IMG/VR virus record: IMGVR_UViG_3300031933_000243
Location: 1 to 36,157 of that record
DNA: 36,157 nt
Reading direction: 5' to 3' (one strand)
Source of the DNA: a virus
The notes beneath the pieces were generated by a model. That model did not search any database. It was not told the DNA's origin and saw only the letters and a list, made by a program, of their open reading frames with translations. A program made the translations under genes and the position numbers. Of the stretch, positions 17,173 through 25,287 are shown one piece after another; within the stretch, counting starts at the first letter, position 1, and every line of letters begins with the position of its first letter.

Positions 17173-17195
17173 AAAAGGGCCTTGTGGCGGCTTTT
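17173..17195. terminator. Probable bidirectional terminator between G and I
   Basis: In either direction the sequence reads AAAAG - GC-rich middle - CTTTT, an imperfect stem with an A-run before and a T-run after (CTTTTTT on the plus strand, CTTTTCGCTTTT on the minus). It lies in the 282-bp gap between gpG and the protease promoter, where the first late transcript should end. The stem has bulges, so confidence is limited. I see no gene in the rest of the gap. Confidence 0.4.
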
Positions 17196-17271
17196 TTGAG
17201 GGCTGGTGGCAGTGGTTGTAGCCCTGTGCGCCTGTCAGGGGCTTAGAGAGGCGCTCAGGCGGTTGGTGGTA

Positions 17272-17844
17272 TTATCGACTGGATACCGCCCTGGCGAGGT
17301 AATCACGCGCCATGGCCAGCAGGTCGTTGTTATCCTCATCACTGGTTCCCAACCAGGGGCGTGCCGGGATCTTGGTTTTGTGCGCACCGATGTTCGCGTT
17401 TTGGGCGAAGTCGGATTTACCAGGTTTAACGAACCGGCTGCCGACCGACCCGTCCCGATTGCGCTTGAAGTACAGGGTGGTATCCCGTGCCTGGTGTTGG
17501 ATCTCGGCGCCAAACTGATGCACTGCACCGTAGGGGCGATCGGTACCGAAGGCCAGACCTTCGTCATCAATCACACCCCGCAACGTATTCATCAGGTAGC
17601 CGCGCAACACCAGAGTCTTGTCAGAATTCTGCTTCTTGCGCTCTCGGTACCGAGGCGAGAGTGGTGCCCAAGGCGTCCCATCGGGCGCACGCTGATCACT
17701 GAAACGCTTTCGATGGGTACGGGTTAGGTATTCACGAATGTTGGACAGCAACGGCCGTGGGTTCTCCAGCGCCTCCAACGCTGTGGTTAATGAACGACTG
17801 GCAGACTGGTTGTTCAGCTCGATATCGATACGCGCACCGGCCAT
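17272..17844 (-). CDS. Virion morphogenesis protein G
   Basis: A 190-residue Mu gpG-type protein (phage virion morphogenesis family). The family pattern is clear: IREYLTRTHRKRFSDQRAPDG, then TPWAPLSPRYRERK, LVLRGYLMNTL, VHQFGAEI and a C-terminal IPARPWLG. It takes part in head completion or head-tail joining. It starts at ATG 17844 with AGGAG upstream, separated from the F gene by 91 bp that contain a hairpin. Confidence 0.9.
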   Translation of the reverse strand: MAGARIDIELNNQSASRSLTTALEALENPRPLLSNIREYLTRTHRKRFSDQRAPDGTPWAPLSPRYRERKKQNSDKTLVLRGYLMNTLRGVIDDEGLAFGTDRPYGAVHQFGAEIQHQARDTTLYFKRNRDGSVGSRFVKPGKSDFAQNANIGAHKTKIPARPWLGTSDEDNNDLLAMARDYLARAVSSR

Positions 17845-17913
17845 GGTTTTCTCCTATAATTGGGTTAACCGCGATGAATACGCCCCCGGCGATTGGGCCG
17901 CCAAGCATCGCGG

Positions 17914-17937
17914 GACCGCAGGTGCCGGCCTGCGGTC
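17914..17937 (-). repeat. Hairpin at the F stop codon
   Basis: Perfect 9-bp arms GACCGCAGG / CCTGCGGTC with a 6-base loop. The outer arm runs into the stop codon of the F gene. There is no T-run, so this is more likely an RNA-processing, stability or attenuation element separating F from G than a full terminator. Confidence 0.5.
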
Positions 17938-19186
17938 ACTCCTCATCTCTGCTGTACAATCTGACACCCACCCGCATATCGTCGATGTCATGGGCATCGG
18001 GCTGGAAAACAGTGATCCCGCTCCACCCATCGGCTGCAATCTCGAACACGGCCAGCGCCGGCAAGATCTGATTCGGCAGGCTGAACTGGGCGATATAGCG
18101 GCGGCGAACAATGGCTTTCTTCTGGGCATGGTGCCATTCCAGGCGGACCCAGATCTCATCCGGATCGGTCACGGCTTCGGCCAGTAACGGCAAGTAGCGG
18201 CCACGGCCACGCTTGTCGGCTTTCAAAGCGCCAGTGCGGCGATCGGTAAACAGATCCTTACCCATCACCAGGCGCTCATCAATCACGTCACGGTATACAA
18301 CAGGGCTATCCAGGTCGGCTCCAAACGGTTGCAGGAAGGCCTGGGCATACTCCTCTTGCGTCAGACCTTCGGCCAGCAGCTGGTCGGGGCTGGCCGGACG
18401 CGGATCGGGCAGTGGCGCATTGGGACGGGTATTGGGCAAGCCCTGGCCACCGGTTGAGCCAGAGATCGGCGGCTCAGGGCGCTCAGGCGGAATAGCACTC
18501 TGTAAACGGGCACGGCCGGGGGTGTACTCGAAGCCGGGATCGATCCCCTCGGGCACTCGTACGGTGCGGGGGCCGCTGGGGCTGCGCTGGCCGATCTCGA
18601 CCGTTTGCCAGTTCTCAGCCGGGGCATCGCCCAACTTTAGCTGTTGTTGCTGGATGTCATACTCCGACAGGCCGGTGACATAGCACTGGCAACCCCAGCC
18701 ACCTGGCGGGAAGTGCGCCTTCCACCAAAGGTTATCGGCGCGCAGGATAAGACCATCCCATGCCAGGTGATGCTCACGCGGGTGGGTAACGGAATCGTTA
18801 TGGTGGTATTGCCAGTACGGCAGTGTGTCGCGGTCGTTCCACAGCTGCTCGAACCGGCCCGCGTTGTAGCTGCTGAACAGGTTGGTTTCATAGATCACCC
18901 GGCTGCGCCAGTTGCGACCGCCGTTATAATCCCAACCGTGTTTTGAAACGATGTTGTCAAAATCCTTGCGGAAGTCTTCCAGGGTGCCGCCGTCAGTGAT
19001 CATGCGTTCGATGGACTCGCGGAAGTCGCCCACGATCGCATCGCGGTTGGCACCGGCCACCATGAACGCCCAGTCATGTTCCAGGGCATAGATATCGGTC
19101 CAGTGGCGCGTCGGGATGTTCAGCTTCTGCCGAATAAAGTCGATCTGCTGCGGGAACGGCACCGAGCCATAGGACACGCTGGGCAT
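17936..19186 (-). CDS. F-like head protein fused to a PBECR2-type nuclease-like domain
   Basis: The N-terminal ~240 residues are the Mu F / SPP1 gp7 head morphogenesis family: IYETNLFSSYNAGRFEQLW, HPREHHLAWDGLIL and WWKAHFPPGGWGCQCYVTGL. After a Pro-rich linker (about 225-275, GFEYTPGRARLQSAIP, RPNAPLPDPRP) comes a second domain at about 295-416 with VVYRDVIDERLVMGKDLF, YLPLLAEAVTDPDEIWVRLEWHHA and a run of alternating strands. This resembles the phage barnase/EndoU/colicin-like nuclease domain (PBECR2) that is known on head proteins of some Mu-like phages. It may be carried in the virion and injected. No nuclease activity is shown here. Family of the first domain certain, second probable. 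Confidence 0.85.
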   Translation of the reverse strand: MPSVSYGSVPFPQQIDFIRQKLNIPTRHWTDIYALEHDWAFMVAGANRDAIVGDFRESIERMITDGGTLEDFRKDFDNIVSKHGWDYNGGRNWRSRVIYETNLFSSYNAGRFEQLWNDRDTLPYWQYHHNDSVTHPREHHLAWDGLILRADNLWWKAHFPPGGWGCQCYVTGLSEYDIQQQQLKLGDAPAENWQTVEIGQRSPSGPRTVRVPEGIDPGFEYTPGRARLQSAIPPERPEPPISGSTGGQGLPNTRPNAPLPDPRPASPDQLLAEGLTQEEYAQAFLQPFGADLDSPVVYRDVIDERLVMGKDLFTDRRTGALKADKRGRGRYLPLLAEAVTDPDEIWVRLEWHHAQKKAIVRRRYIAQFSLPNQILPALAVFEIAADGWSGITVFQPDAHDIDDMRVGVRLYSRDEE

Positions 19187-20700
19187 CAGGTCTGCTCCTC
19201 AACCACTTCGTTACGGCCTGCCAGAAAGGCCGCCGATCCGGCCTGTGCCATGGCAGCCGCGTACTGGTCCAGCGTCATGGCCGGGTACAGCTCCAGCAAA
19301 CGATCGCGCAGCTCTTCCAAACTCTGCACCTGGTCAGCCAAGTCTCGGACCTGATTGACCCAGGCGCTGACACTGGGCGCCACAGCTTTGTGCGTCGCGC
19401 CCATCATCTGTGCCGGCGGTTGACCAACGGCCTCGGCAAAGCTTGCCGGCAGTTGGGCGGGCTGTGGCGGTACCGGTGGGGTATCGGGTTTATCCTCAAC
19501 CCAGCCCTCGCCGTAGTTGTCCTGGATATACCCCAACGTCGGCTTGAAGCCCATGCTTTTAACGGTGCTGTCCCGCTCCGCTCGCTGGTTGAGGTCCTCA
19601 TCCTGAGCCACCTTGCGATACACCCGTGGTAAAGCCGCGCCCGGAAAGTTCCACTCGGTCAGCCAGCGTGCAATAGTGCGGTTGAAGGATTCACATACCA
19701 GGTCGGCGTCAGCTTTAACCAGGTCATCACGCACATCACCTTGAAGGTCATCATTGCCCAACCGGCCCGGCGTACCTTCTGAACTGGCCACCTGACCCAT
19801 GACGACCTTGGCAATGGCGCGATCCATGCGGTCGACCAGTGACACATAATCCGCAGACCCGCTACGGGCCGCTTCCAGTAACTCAATCTGCATGCCCTCA
19901 GGCACGATCAGGCCAGAGTCGGTATTGATGGCGGAAAGCGCCTGCAGCAGCCGGTTCTTTTCCTCAGGGAGCGCATTGCTGCCATAGGTCCCTTTGGCGG
20001 TTGGCTGGCCGAATTTCTCCAGGAAGATCAGCCAGAACTTGATGCCGTTGCGCTTGAACAACACCGGCCAGTACAGCCAATGGGCCAACCCCAGACCATA
20101 GGGTTCATCGTCATGGTCGGCGCCTGTGCTGAAGGCCCAGAACTTGCGATCGGGCAGCAGCTCGCCTTCCGGGTTGCTGTAGGTCTTCATGCGCAGCCGC
20201 ATGGCACCATCAAAGCCGAAGCGCTGGCGATCGCGCACCTTGATGGCATCCAGGGTAATGAACCGGCCATCGCGTGCCCAAAGAGCTTCTGCCACAGCAA
20301 AGCCATAGAACACACCGAACATCATCTTGCCGGTGACACGGTCCCAGCCAATGTTATTGAGCTGCTCGGTCATAAAGTCCGCAGCCGCCTGGTCACGCCT
20401 GGTCTTGCCTCCGGGCTCAACACCCCATTCCTTACTGGTAATGGCCAACTGACGCTGCTGGAACACGCCTGCAACCTGGTCATCACGCAGCACTTGGCGA
20501 TAGATCTCATAATCACCGGCACCTCTCAGTCGCAGGATTGAATCAGAGGTTGGTTGTATCTGCATGGGGTCAACGTAACCCCTTGTGATATCCCTGCCAT
20601 CAAAAGTGGTCGCAATTTCGCGCATTTCAGGGCGGGCGCTGCGCCGTGCTGTATCGGCAAAACTGGCTGGCAGGTAGAGGCCGCTCTTTGTCTGCTGCAT
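19186..20700 (-). CDS. Portal protein, Mu gp29 / DUF935 family
   Basis: The 504-residue portal forms the ring through which DNA enters the head. It has the DUF935 pattern: LRLRGAGDYEIYRQVLRDDQ near the start, ITSKEWGVEPGG, FGVFYGFAVAEALWARDG, a central YGLGLAHWLYWPVLFKRNGIKFW, and EKFGQPTAKGTY. I chose ATG 20700: it follows the terminase stop by one base and has GGAGG 8 bases ahead. The open frame runs 10 codons further back, into the terminase gene. The C-terminal 80 residues are Pro/Ala/Gln-rich. Confidence 0.92.
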   Translation of the reverse strand: MQQTKSGLYLPASFADTARRSARPEMREIATTFDGRDITRGYVDPMQIQPTSDSILRLRGAGDYEIYRQVLRDDQVAGVFQQRQLAITSKEWGVEPGGKTRRDQAAADFMTEQLNNIGWDRVTGKMMFGVFYGFAVAEALWARDGRFITLDAIKVRDRQRFGFDGAMRLRMKTYSNPEGELLPDRKFWAFSTGADHDDEPYGLGLAHWLYWPVLFKRNGIKFWLIFLEKFGQPTAKGTYGSNALPEEKNRLLQALSAINTDSGLIVPEGMQIELLEAARSGSADYVSLVDRMDRAIAKVVMGQVASSEGTPGRLGNDDLQGDVRDDLVKADADLVCESFNRTIARWLTEWNFPGAALPRVYRKVAQDEDLNQRAERDSTVKSMGFKPTLGYIQDNYGEGWVEDKPDTPPVPPQPAQLPASFAEAVGQPPAQMMGATHKAVAPSVSAWVNQVRDLADQVQSLEELRDRLLELYPAMTLDQYAAAMAQAGSAAFLAGRNEVVEEQT

Positions 20701-20701
20701 A

Positions 20702-22165
20702 TCAGAATCCTCCGAAGTCGTTGCCGCCACCGATAGTGCCGAAGCCGGTATCGGTGACGATCACGCCACGGTTGAAGTTATCGTCATTAAGGGACACGCG
20801 GCGGCCAGTGGACTGGAAGTCGATTTCAATAGTTGGGCCACTGGCCGCATGAATCGCCAGTCCCAGTGCCCAGAAACGGTCCGAGTGACCATCCGGCGTA
20901 CGCTCGGCGGTGAATCGCACGTTGCCGGCAGCGGTGACCTGTTTTGTCACCTGCCGCAAGTCGGCGCGGATCTTGGGGTCGTGGGGAATGCGGATCTTGC
21001 GGTCTTCCATACCGGAGCGGATCGGATATGCCAGCTGCTCTTTCACAGCGGTGGTGAACGTCACAGCTTCAACCCGATAGGTACCGAACTGATCCTGGGC
21101 ATCATCGGCCCAGCCAATCCCGAGACCGGTGGCATCGATACAGATGCGATCAGCCTTGGCGAACCAAGGCCAGAGCACGGCTTCCTGCTCGGACTTGCGC
21201 ATGTTCTGCAGACACTCGACATGGCGGGTGTAGAGCACATCGCCCAGCTTCTCGATCACCCACAGCACGGTCAGGTCTTTCTTGCGGCCGATATCGACGC
21301 CGATGAACAGGCGACCACTCTCGAACTGTTGCCAGTCGGTACCGCCGGGGTATTCAGCGGCCGCGATCAGGTCGTATTCAAGGAAGGCCGCATCATCGTC
21401 GGCCGGGTTGCACATGTACTCCTGCTGGAAGGACTCTTCATCGGCACAGCCGGAGCGAACGAAGTCGAAATACGCAGCTTCGTCCATATCCTGGCGTTCA
21501 TCACCTGCAGGTAGCATCTGCTGCAGCTTGAACAGAAAACCCTGATCCAGTGCGTCCTGCAGCGTCACGCGGTGATGACTGATACCTTTGGGGTTGCCAT
21601 TCTCTTTGATCTCGCGGATCAGCTGATTGAAGAAGTTGTGCGAGCCTCGGTGCGTAGAAATCACTTCCAGAATGCCGCCCCAGGTGATACCCGGATAAGC
21701 GATGGACCAGAGATTGCGCGGGTCCGGGTGCAGGGCGAATTCGTCCAGGGCACGGCTGCCGCGCTTACCGGCCTGAGCATCCGGGTTGCTCGACATGCTG
21801 TGGATGCGGCGACCGCTTGCGAACTCCAGCACATAGGCAGAGATCCGCTTCTCGGGATCGACGACCACCTCGCCCAGGTCGTTGGCGGCCATGTTCATGA
21901 TCTTCGCCCACATCTTGCAGTCTTCGATGAACAGACGCGCCTGCAACTCGTCACGGCTACTGACCCACTGGTCGAACCGTGCGCCCTGTGCGGCGGTGCG
22001 TTCGTCGGAAGCGTAAGCGGTCGACCAGGACAGGCCGATCTGACGGCCTTTTTCCATCAGCTTCAGGCGGCTGGAGTCGGTGATCCATTTGGATTGGTAC
22101 GGCAGGAAGATGGCGTCCGGGTTGGCCGGCACAACCTTCGCGTTACCCTTGAACGGCGCAGACAT
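20702..22165 (-). CDS. Terminase large subunit, Mu gp28 family
   Basis: A 487-residue motor/nuclease that packages DNA by headful. The N-terminal ATPase shows the short Walker A variant GRQIGLSWS at about 40-48, and RALDEFALH at 138-146 as Walker B with the catalytic Glu142. The C-terminal RNase H-like nuclease starts with GVDIGRKKDLTVLW (Asp291), followed by CIDATGLGIG. In Mu-like phages it cuts in flanking host DNA. It overlaps the small subunit gene by one base. Confidence 0.93.
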   Translation of the reverse strand: MSAPFKGNAKVVPANPDAIFLPYQSKWITDSSRLKLMEKGRQIGLSWSTAYASDERTAAQGARFDQWVSSRDELQARLFIEDCKMWAKIMNMAANDLGEVVVDPEKRISAYVLEFASGRRIHSMSSNPDAQAGKRGSRALDEFALHPDPRNLWSIAYPGITWGGILEVISTHRGSHNFFNQLIREIKENGNPKGISHHRVTLQDALDQGFLFKLQQMLPAGDERQDMDEAAYFDFVRSGCADEESFQQEYMCNPADDDAAFLEYDLIAAAEYPGGTDWQQFESGRLFIGVDIGRKKDLTVLWVIEKLGDVLYTRHVECLQNMRKSEQEAVLWPWFAKADRICIDATGLGIGWADDAQDQFGTYRVEAVTFTTAVKEQLAYPIRSGMEDRKIRIPHDPKIRADLRQVTKQVTAAGNVRFTAERTPDGHSDRFWALGLAIHAASGPTIEIDFQSTGRRVSLNDDNFNRGVIVTDTGFGTIGGGNDFGGF

Positions 22166-22767
22166 CAGCCAATCCCCAGCGCTTCGCGAATGGCTTGTTT
22201 GGTGTCTTCGGTGACACCACCTTTGCTCGGCATGGCCGCCAGTTTTTCCTTCTGTTCCCGCAGCAGCTCCTGCCGGGCTGCCTCGGCGATATCCTCCTGG
22301 TACTTCTTCAGCGTCACGCTGGAGCGTGTCAGGGTGGCGATGTTCTTGGCCGCATCCGACAGCAGGCCGATCCGCTGAGCGATATCGACCTCTTCAGCGT
22401 CAGCTTCTTGCAGGGACATAATCGACTCGAACAGCTCTGACTGGATCATGGCCGTCAGTGCCTCAGAACGGGCGTCTTCCCGGTCACCGGCATGGGCGCG
22501 GATGATCTTGGCCGCTTCGGTGCTGGCCCGAATGGCGGATAAGCGCTTCTCCAGCTTTTGGCCGTAACGGTGTACAGCGCTTCTGCTGGGCAACTCTTCG
22601 GCATGTTCTGGAAACCGGCCCTGCAGGTCAGCGATCAGTTCATCCAGTGTCATGCGGTCTTCGACCAGACGCTGCTCAATGTGGCGCTTCACCTCGTCGG
22701 GCAGGCGTGCGATGGATGAGCGCCCCGGTCGAGCGATCAACGGCATGGATTCGTCGTGCTCACTCAT
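22165..22767 (-). CDS. Terminase small subunit, Mu gp27 / DUF3486 family
   Basis: About 200 residues. The N-terminal part has the recognition pattern RPGRSSIARLPDEVKRHIEQ, MTLDELIADLQ and SRSAVHRYGQKLEKRL, a HTH of the DUF3486 family that selects DNA for packaging. The C-terminal part is a long helical region (QEADAEEVDIAQRIGLLSDA). I use the ATG at 22767 with GAGGT upstream; a GTG three codons earlier (22776) is possible. Confidence 0.88.
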   Translation of the reverse strand: MSEHDESMPLIARPGRSSIARLPDEVKRHIEQRLVEDRMTLDELIADLQGRFPEHAEELPSRSAVHRYGQKLEKRLSAIRASTEAAKIIRAHAGDREDARSEALTAMIQSELFESIMSLQEADAEEVDIAQRIGLLSDAAKNIATLTRSSVTLKKYQEDIAEAARQELLREQKEKLAAMPSKGGVTEDTKQAIREALGIG

Positions 22768-22777
22768 CCTGCGCACC

Positions 22778-23089
22778 TCACCAGTACTTCTCTGGGCGGG
22801 CGATACCTGGGCGGCAGTCGACCGTGTATTCTGCGATATCGGTACCGAGGCTGGTCAGGTCGCAATGCCAGCGGCCGTCCGGTTTCTTGTCGACATCAAC
22901 CATTTTGCGATCGAACAGGTAATCGATCTCTTTGCGCAGCTCCAGCGGTGTGGCATCCGGGTACTCGCTACGCACCACCGACAGTACCAGGTGCTCGAAT
23001 GCACCGATCGGGCGGGCGTTGTTAAGCGTCAGCAGGATCAGCCAGCGCATGGATTCACGGCGTACACGCTCCATATCAATTTGCTGCAT
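22778..23089 (-). CDS. Small winged-helix Mu-like phage protein, 103 aa
   Basis: The protein has the pattern of a small Mu-like phage family (VpaChn25_0724 type): RESMRWLILLTLNNARP, a helix pair, LRKEIDYLFDRKMV and a C-terminal LTSLGTDIAEYTVDCRPGIARP. It looks like a winged helix fold. The family sits at this same place next to the terminase small subunit in many Mu-like phages, so a packaging or regulatory role is possible but unproven. It overlaps its upstream neighbour by 14 bp. Confidence 0.75.
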   Translation of the reverse strand: MQQIDMERVRRESMRWLILLTLNNARPIGAFEHLVLSVVRSEYPDATPLELRKEIDYLFDRKMVDVDKKPDGRWHCDLTSLGTDIAEYTVDCRPGIARPEKYW

Positions 23090-23447
23090 TTTGACCTCCT
23101 ACCAGCCCATGCAACGGTGTGGTTTGCAGCCTGCTCGCCAGACTGTCCAGCTTTGCTTCCAAACGGCTTTGCCCCCGGATGTAGTCTTCGTTGCGAACGT
23201 ACTTTTCGGGCAGCTGAGCCCGCAGCTCCATCAGGTCACGTTCTACCTTGGTGACAGCCTGATGGTTGCGTTGCTCGCTTTCTTCGATTCGGTTCAATCG
23301 TTGATTCAGCGCCTCGAACTTGCTATCGAGCTGCTGTGTAAAGAGCCGTCCTACATACTTGGCCAGCGCCCAGTAGCCCCCGATCAACGTGAGCACGACA
23401 GCCACCAGGCTGATCACATCCCGCAGCTCAATTGCCTCCATCTTCAT
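23076..23447 (-). CDS. DUF2730 (Mu gp25-like) membrane coiled-coil protein
   Basis: A 123-residue protein with one N-terminal membrane helix (about 10-30, VISLVAVVLTLIGGYWALA) and a coiled coil (about 45-85, EALNQRLNRIEESEQRN...). This is the DUF2730 pattern of Mu gp25, encoded between lysis and terminase genes. Function is unknown. Its start overlaps the Rz1-like gene by 20 bp. Confidence 0.8.
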   Translation of the reverse strand: MKMEAIELRDVISLVAVVLTLIGGYWALAKYVGRLFTQQLDSKFEALNQRLNRIEESEQRNHQAVTKVERDLMELRAQLPEKYVRNEDYIRGQSRLEAKLDSLASRLQTTPLHGLVGGQNAAN

Positions 23448-23688
23448 CTCCCTGTAAGCGGTGTATCAGTTCAAACACACGGCCCGCGCAGAGGCCGTAC
23501 TGGTCATATAAAATCTTCAACGCGATTGCAGCCGCGTCGGGACTGCCATCACCCGGTTCAATCGGTGGTGGGCACGGTACCGTCAAGACCGCTGGCTGCG
23601 GCTTGGGCGGCGCGGTTACGGGCTTCGGTGAGTTCGCGCATGACGCGGTCGTCGAAGCGGCAATCAGCACGCAGAGCAGCCGTTTCAT
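23428..23688 (-). CDS. Rz1-like outer membrane spanin lipoprotein
   Basis: About 86 residues starting at ATG 23688 (MKRLLCVLIAASTTASCANS). The signal peptide ends in a lipobox-like TTASC with Cys16 or so, then a proline-rich stretch (PKPVTAPPKPQPAVLTVPCPPP). It starts inside the Rz-like gene in another frame and extends past its end, overlapping by about 130 bp, the usual Rz/Rz1 arrangement. Together with Rz it would fuse inner and outer membranes at the last step of lysis. The longer frame to 23745 lacks a signal sequence at its start. Confidence 0.82.
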   Translation of the reverse strand: MKRLLCVLIAASTTASCANSPKPVTAPPKPQPAVLTVPCPPPIEPGDGSPDAAAIALKILYDQYGLCAGRVFELIHRLQGDEDGGN

Positions 23689-23959
23689 GCAGCACCTCCT
23701 TGAGTGTTTGTGTGGTCGAGTCGTTGTGGGTTTGGCGTTGTGCAATCAGGCGGTTAAGCCGCTCGCTGGCGGCATTGGCCTCCCGTACCTGCTGTGCGTG
23801 TTGTTCAAGCAGCGATGTGAAGCTGGCGACCGTCTGGCTGTCGGTGGCGGCCTGAACGGCGAGCGCCCCGTGATCTCGTCCCACCCAGTAGCCTCCCGCC
23901 GCACCTGTAATAAGGGCGGCAAGGGCCAGTGAGACTGTCTTGGCGCTGGGCATCAGCAT
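23558..23959 (-). CDS. Rz-like inner membrane spanin
   Basis: I start at ATG 23959, which overlaps the endolysin stop; a second ATG at 23953 forms TGATG with that stop. The 133-residue protein has an N-terminal membrane anchor (SLALAALITGAAGGYWVG), then a long coiled-coil-rich periplasmic part (SLLEQHAQQVREANAASERLN...). This is the i-spanin layout. Its partner Rz1 is encoded within and past its end. Confidence 0.82.
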   Translation of the reverse strand: MLMPSAKTVSLALAALITGAAGGYWVGRDHGALAVQAATDSQTVASFTSLLEQHAQQVREANAASERLNRLIAQRQTHNDSTTQTLKEVLHETAALRADCRFDDRVMRELTEARNRAAQAAASGLDGTVPTTD

Positions 23960-24606
23960 GATCCAGTCCCCCAGCCCGCGGCCTTGTAGAGTGGTTCCCA
24001 GCGCAGAAGAATCAGGCGCACATACTGGCGGTTTTCCTTGCGCGCCCAATCGGCTCGGCGGGTGTGGTACTCAACGCTGTCGAACCACACGGCAGGATCG
24101 GCCCCCTTAGCCGACGCCAGGCGCTGATCACTCTGTACCCAACCAAGCCCACCGTTGTAGCTAGACAGCATCATGGCAATGGCATTGCACTCATCTGCAG
24201 CTCGTACCCGTACATAGTTCCAGCGGTCGTAGATCACCAGGGCACGCAATGCCCAGCCGGGGTTCATCGGCTGATTACTGCCCAGTGCATCGGGGTAGAG
24301 TTCGGCCATCCACGCTGAGGTGCCCGGCATAAACTGCGCCATGCCCTGAGCACCCACCGGGCTGACTGCATCAGGCATCCAGCGGGACTCTTGATGAATC
24401 TGAGCGGCAAAGGTCGCAATGGGCGCGTTCAGCCCCCAATACGCATGGGCACTGCGAATCAGCGTGCGTTGATACTGCTTGGCGGCGGCCGGAATGGTGG
24501 ATGCCTCGGCAGGCTGGCAGCTAACGATCAAGACCAGCAAAGCCAGAATGGACAGCACCCAAGCCGGCGCTTCGACGTTGCCCCAGACTTTTGCAAACCA
24601 GTCCAT
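23953..24606 (-). CDS. Endolysin: lytic transglycosylase (SLT fold) with membrane anchor
   Basis: The ~217-residue enzyme cleaves peptidoglycan glycan strands during lysis. An N-terminal hydrophobic segment (AWVLSILALLVLIVSC) may be a signal-anchor or a lipoprotein-type signal. The SLT catalytic motif is visible: AAQIHQESRW with the catalytic Glu (residue 73 from this start), then GAQGMAQFMPGTSAW and MLSSYNGGLGW. BcepMu also uses a transglycosylase endolysin. A GTG two codons earlier (24612) overlaps the holin stop as GTGA and could be the start instead. Confidence 0.9.
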   Translation of the reverse strand: MDWFAKVWGNVEAPAWVLSILALLVLIVSCQPAEASTIPAAAKQYQRTLIRSAHAYWGLNAPIATFAAQIHQESRWMPDAVSPVGAQGMAQFMPGTSAWMAELYPDALGSNQPMNPGWALRALVIYDRWNYVRVRAADECNAIAMMLSSYNGGLGWVQSDQRLASAKGADPAVWFDSVEYHTRRADWARKENRQYVRLILLRWEPLYKAAGWGTGSC

Positions 24607-24608
24607 GG

Positions 24609-24971
24609 TCACAGCCCCAGCGTCAGGCCCAGCACACAGGCCAGGACGATCAGAGCGCGGCGAAGGGTGGCGAGGGCAAAGGCCCGCAAATAAGCATCAG
24701 CAGCATCAAGACTCCCCCGATCAGCCCAATGTCGATATTTATCAAGAGCATCATGAGGCCGGGCATACGGAAACAGCGTCCGATCCAGCCAATACGCCAA
24801 CACGGCCGCAATGGTGACCAGCGCGATCTTGTACAGCACCACCGGCAGCTGCTGCGGGCTGATCAGGGCAATCCCGGCCAGCAGAACAACGCTGACGAGA
24901 AGCCAGACAACCAAGCGTGGAATGGGCAGTTTGGGGAGTTTGGGGAGCTTTGAGAGCAGGTTTTGCAGCAT
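24609..24971 (-). CDS. Putative holin, three membrane segments
   Basis: The 120-residue protein has membrane segments at about 20-38, 44-62 and 104-120 (LALATLRRALIVLACVLGLT). Between them is a charged loop with RPHDALDKYRHWADRG. It is the first gene of the leftward late block, next to the endolysin, so holin is the natural call. The pattern is that of putative holins in Mu-like phages. A late-promoter element lies about 60 bp upstream. Confidence 0.75.
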   Translation of the reverse strand: MLQNLLSKLPKLPKLPIPRLVVWLLVSVVLLAGIALISPQQLPVVLYKIALVTIAAVLAYWLDRTLFPYARPHDALDKYRHWADRGSLDAADAYLRAFALATLRRALIVLACVLGLTLGL

Positions 24972-25029
24972 GTCGGCGTCCTCTGACTGTTGTGGGTACA
25001 GTCAGAGCATGACGCCGATCAGGTAGGGA

Positions 25030-25050
25030 GTAATTTGAACAGGGGCAAAA
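25030..25050 (-). promoter_or_regulatory. Late promoter element, copy before holin (Plys-like)
   Basis: This matches the two downstream copies at 20 of 21 positions (CCCCTG in place of CCCCCG, read leftward). It lies 59 bp before the holin start. With the copies at 17076 and 11141 it marks the start of the three late transcription blocks, just as Mu has C-activated Plys, PI and PP. Confidence 0.75.
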
Positions 25051-25104
25051 TCAGTTCAGCGGTGTGGCTGGCATGCTTGTGATTCAACTTAGCTGGAGAT
25101 CAGT

Positions 25105-25287
25105 ATGCAACCCTCAATCTATGAAATACATCACCAAAAAGTTTTTGCAGTTGCCAAGGCTATGGATGCGGTTGCTTTGCATCAGGTGAATAATTTGCTC
25201 GGTCAGCTACTTCAAACGGGAGCCTCATTTTCTGAAGCAAATACAGAATTGCAGCACCTGTTCTTGCAGATTTCGGCAACCGACTAG
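25105..25287 (+). CDS. Small hypothetical protein, 60 aa, rightward
   Basis: A 60-residue helical protein (MQPSIYEIHHQKVFAVAKAM...QISATD) with GGAG seven bases before its ATG. It is isolated between the late promoter and the lysogeny genes, and its last two-thirds overlap the end of a leftward gene tail to tail (25160-25287). I do not recognise it. The helix pattern and ribosome site argue it is real. No good promoter was seen, so its transcription is unclear. Confidence 0.5.
   Translation: MQPSIYEIHHQKVFAVAKAMDAVALHQVNNLLGQLLQTGASFSEANTELQHLFLQISATD

Noticed and set aside
21572-22378. 268-residue rightward frame opposite terminase genes
   Set aside because: Spans two real genes on the other strand; composition is that of an antisense shadow.
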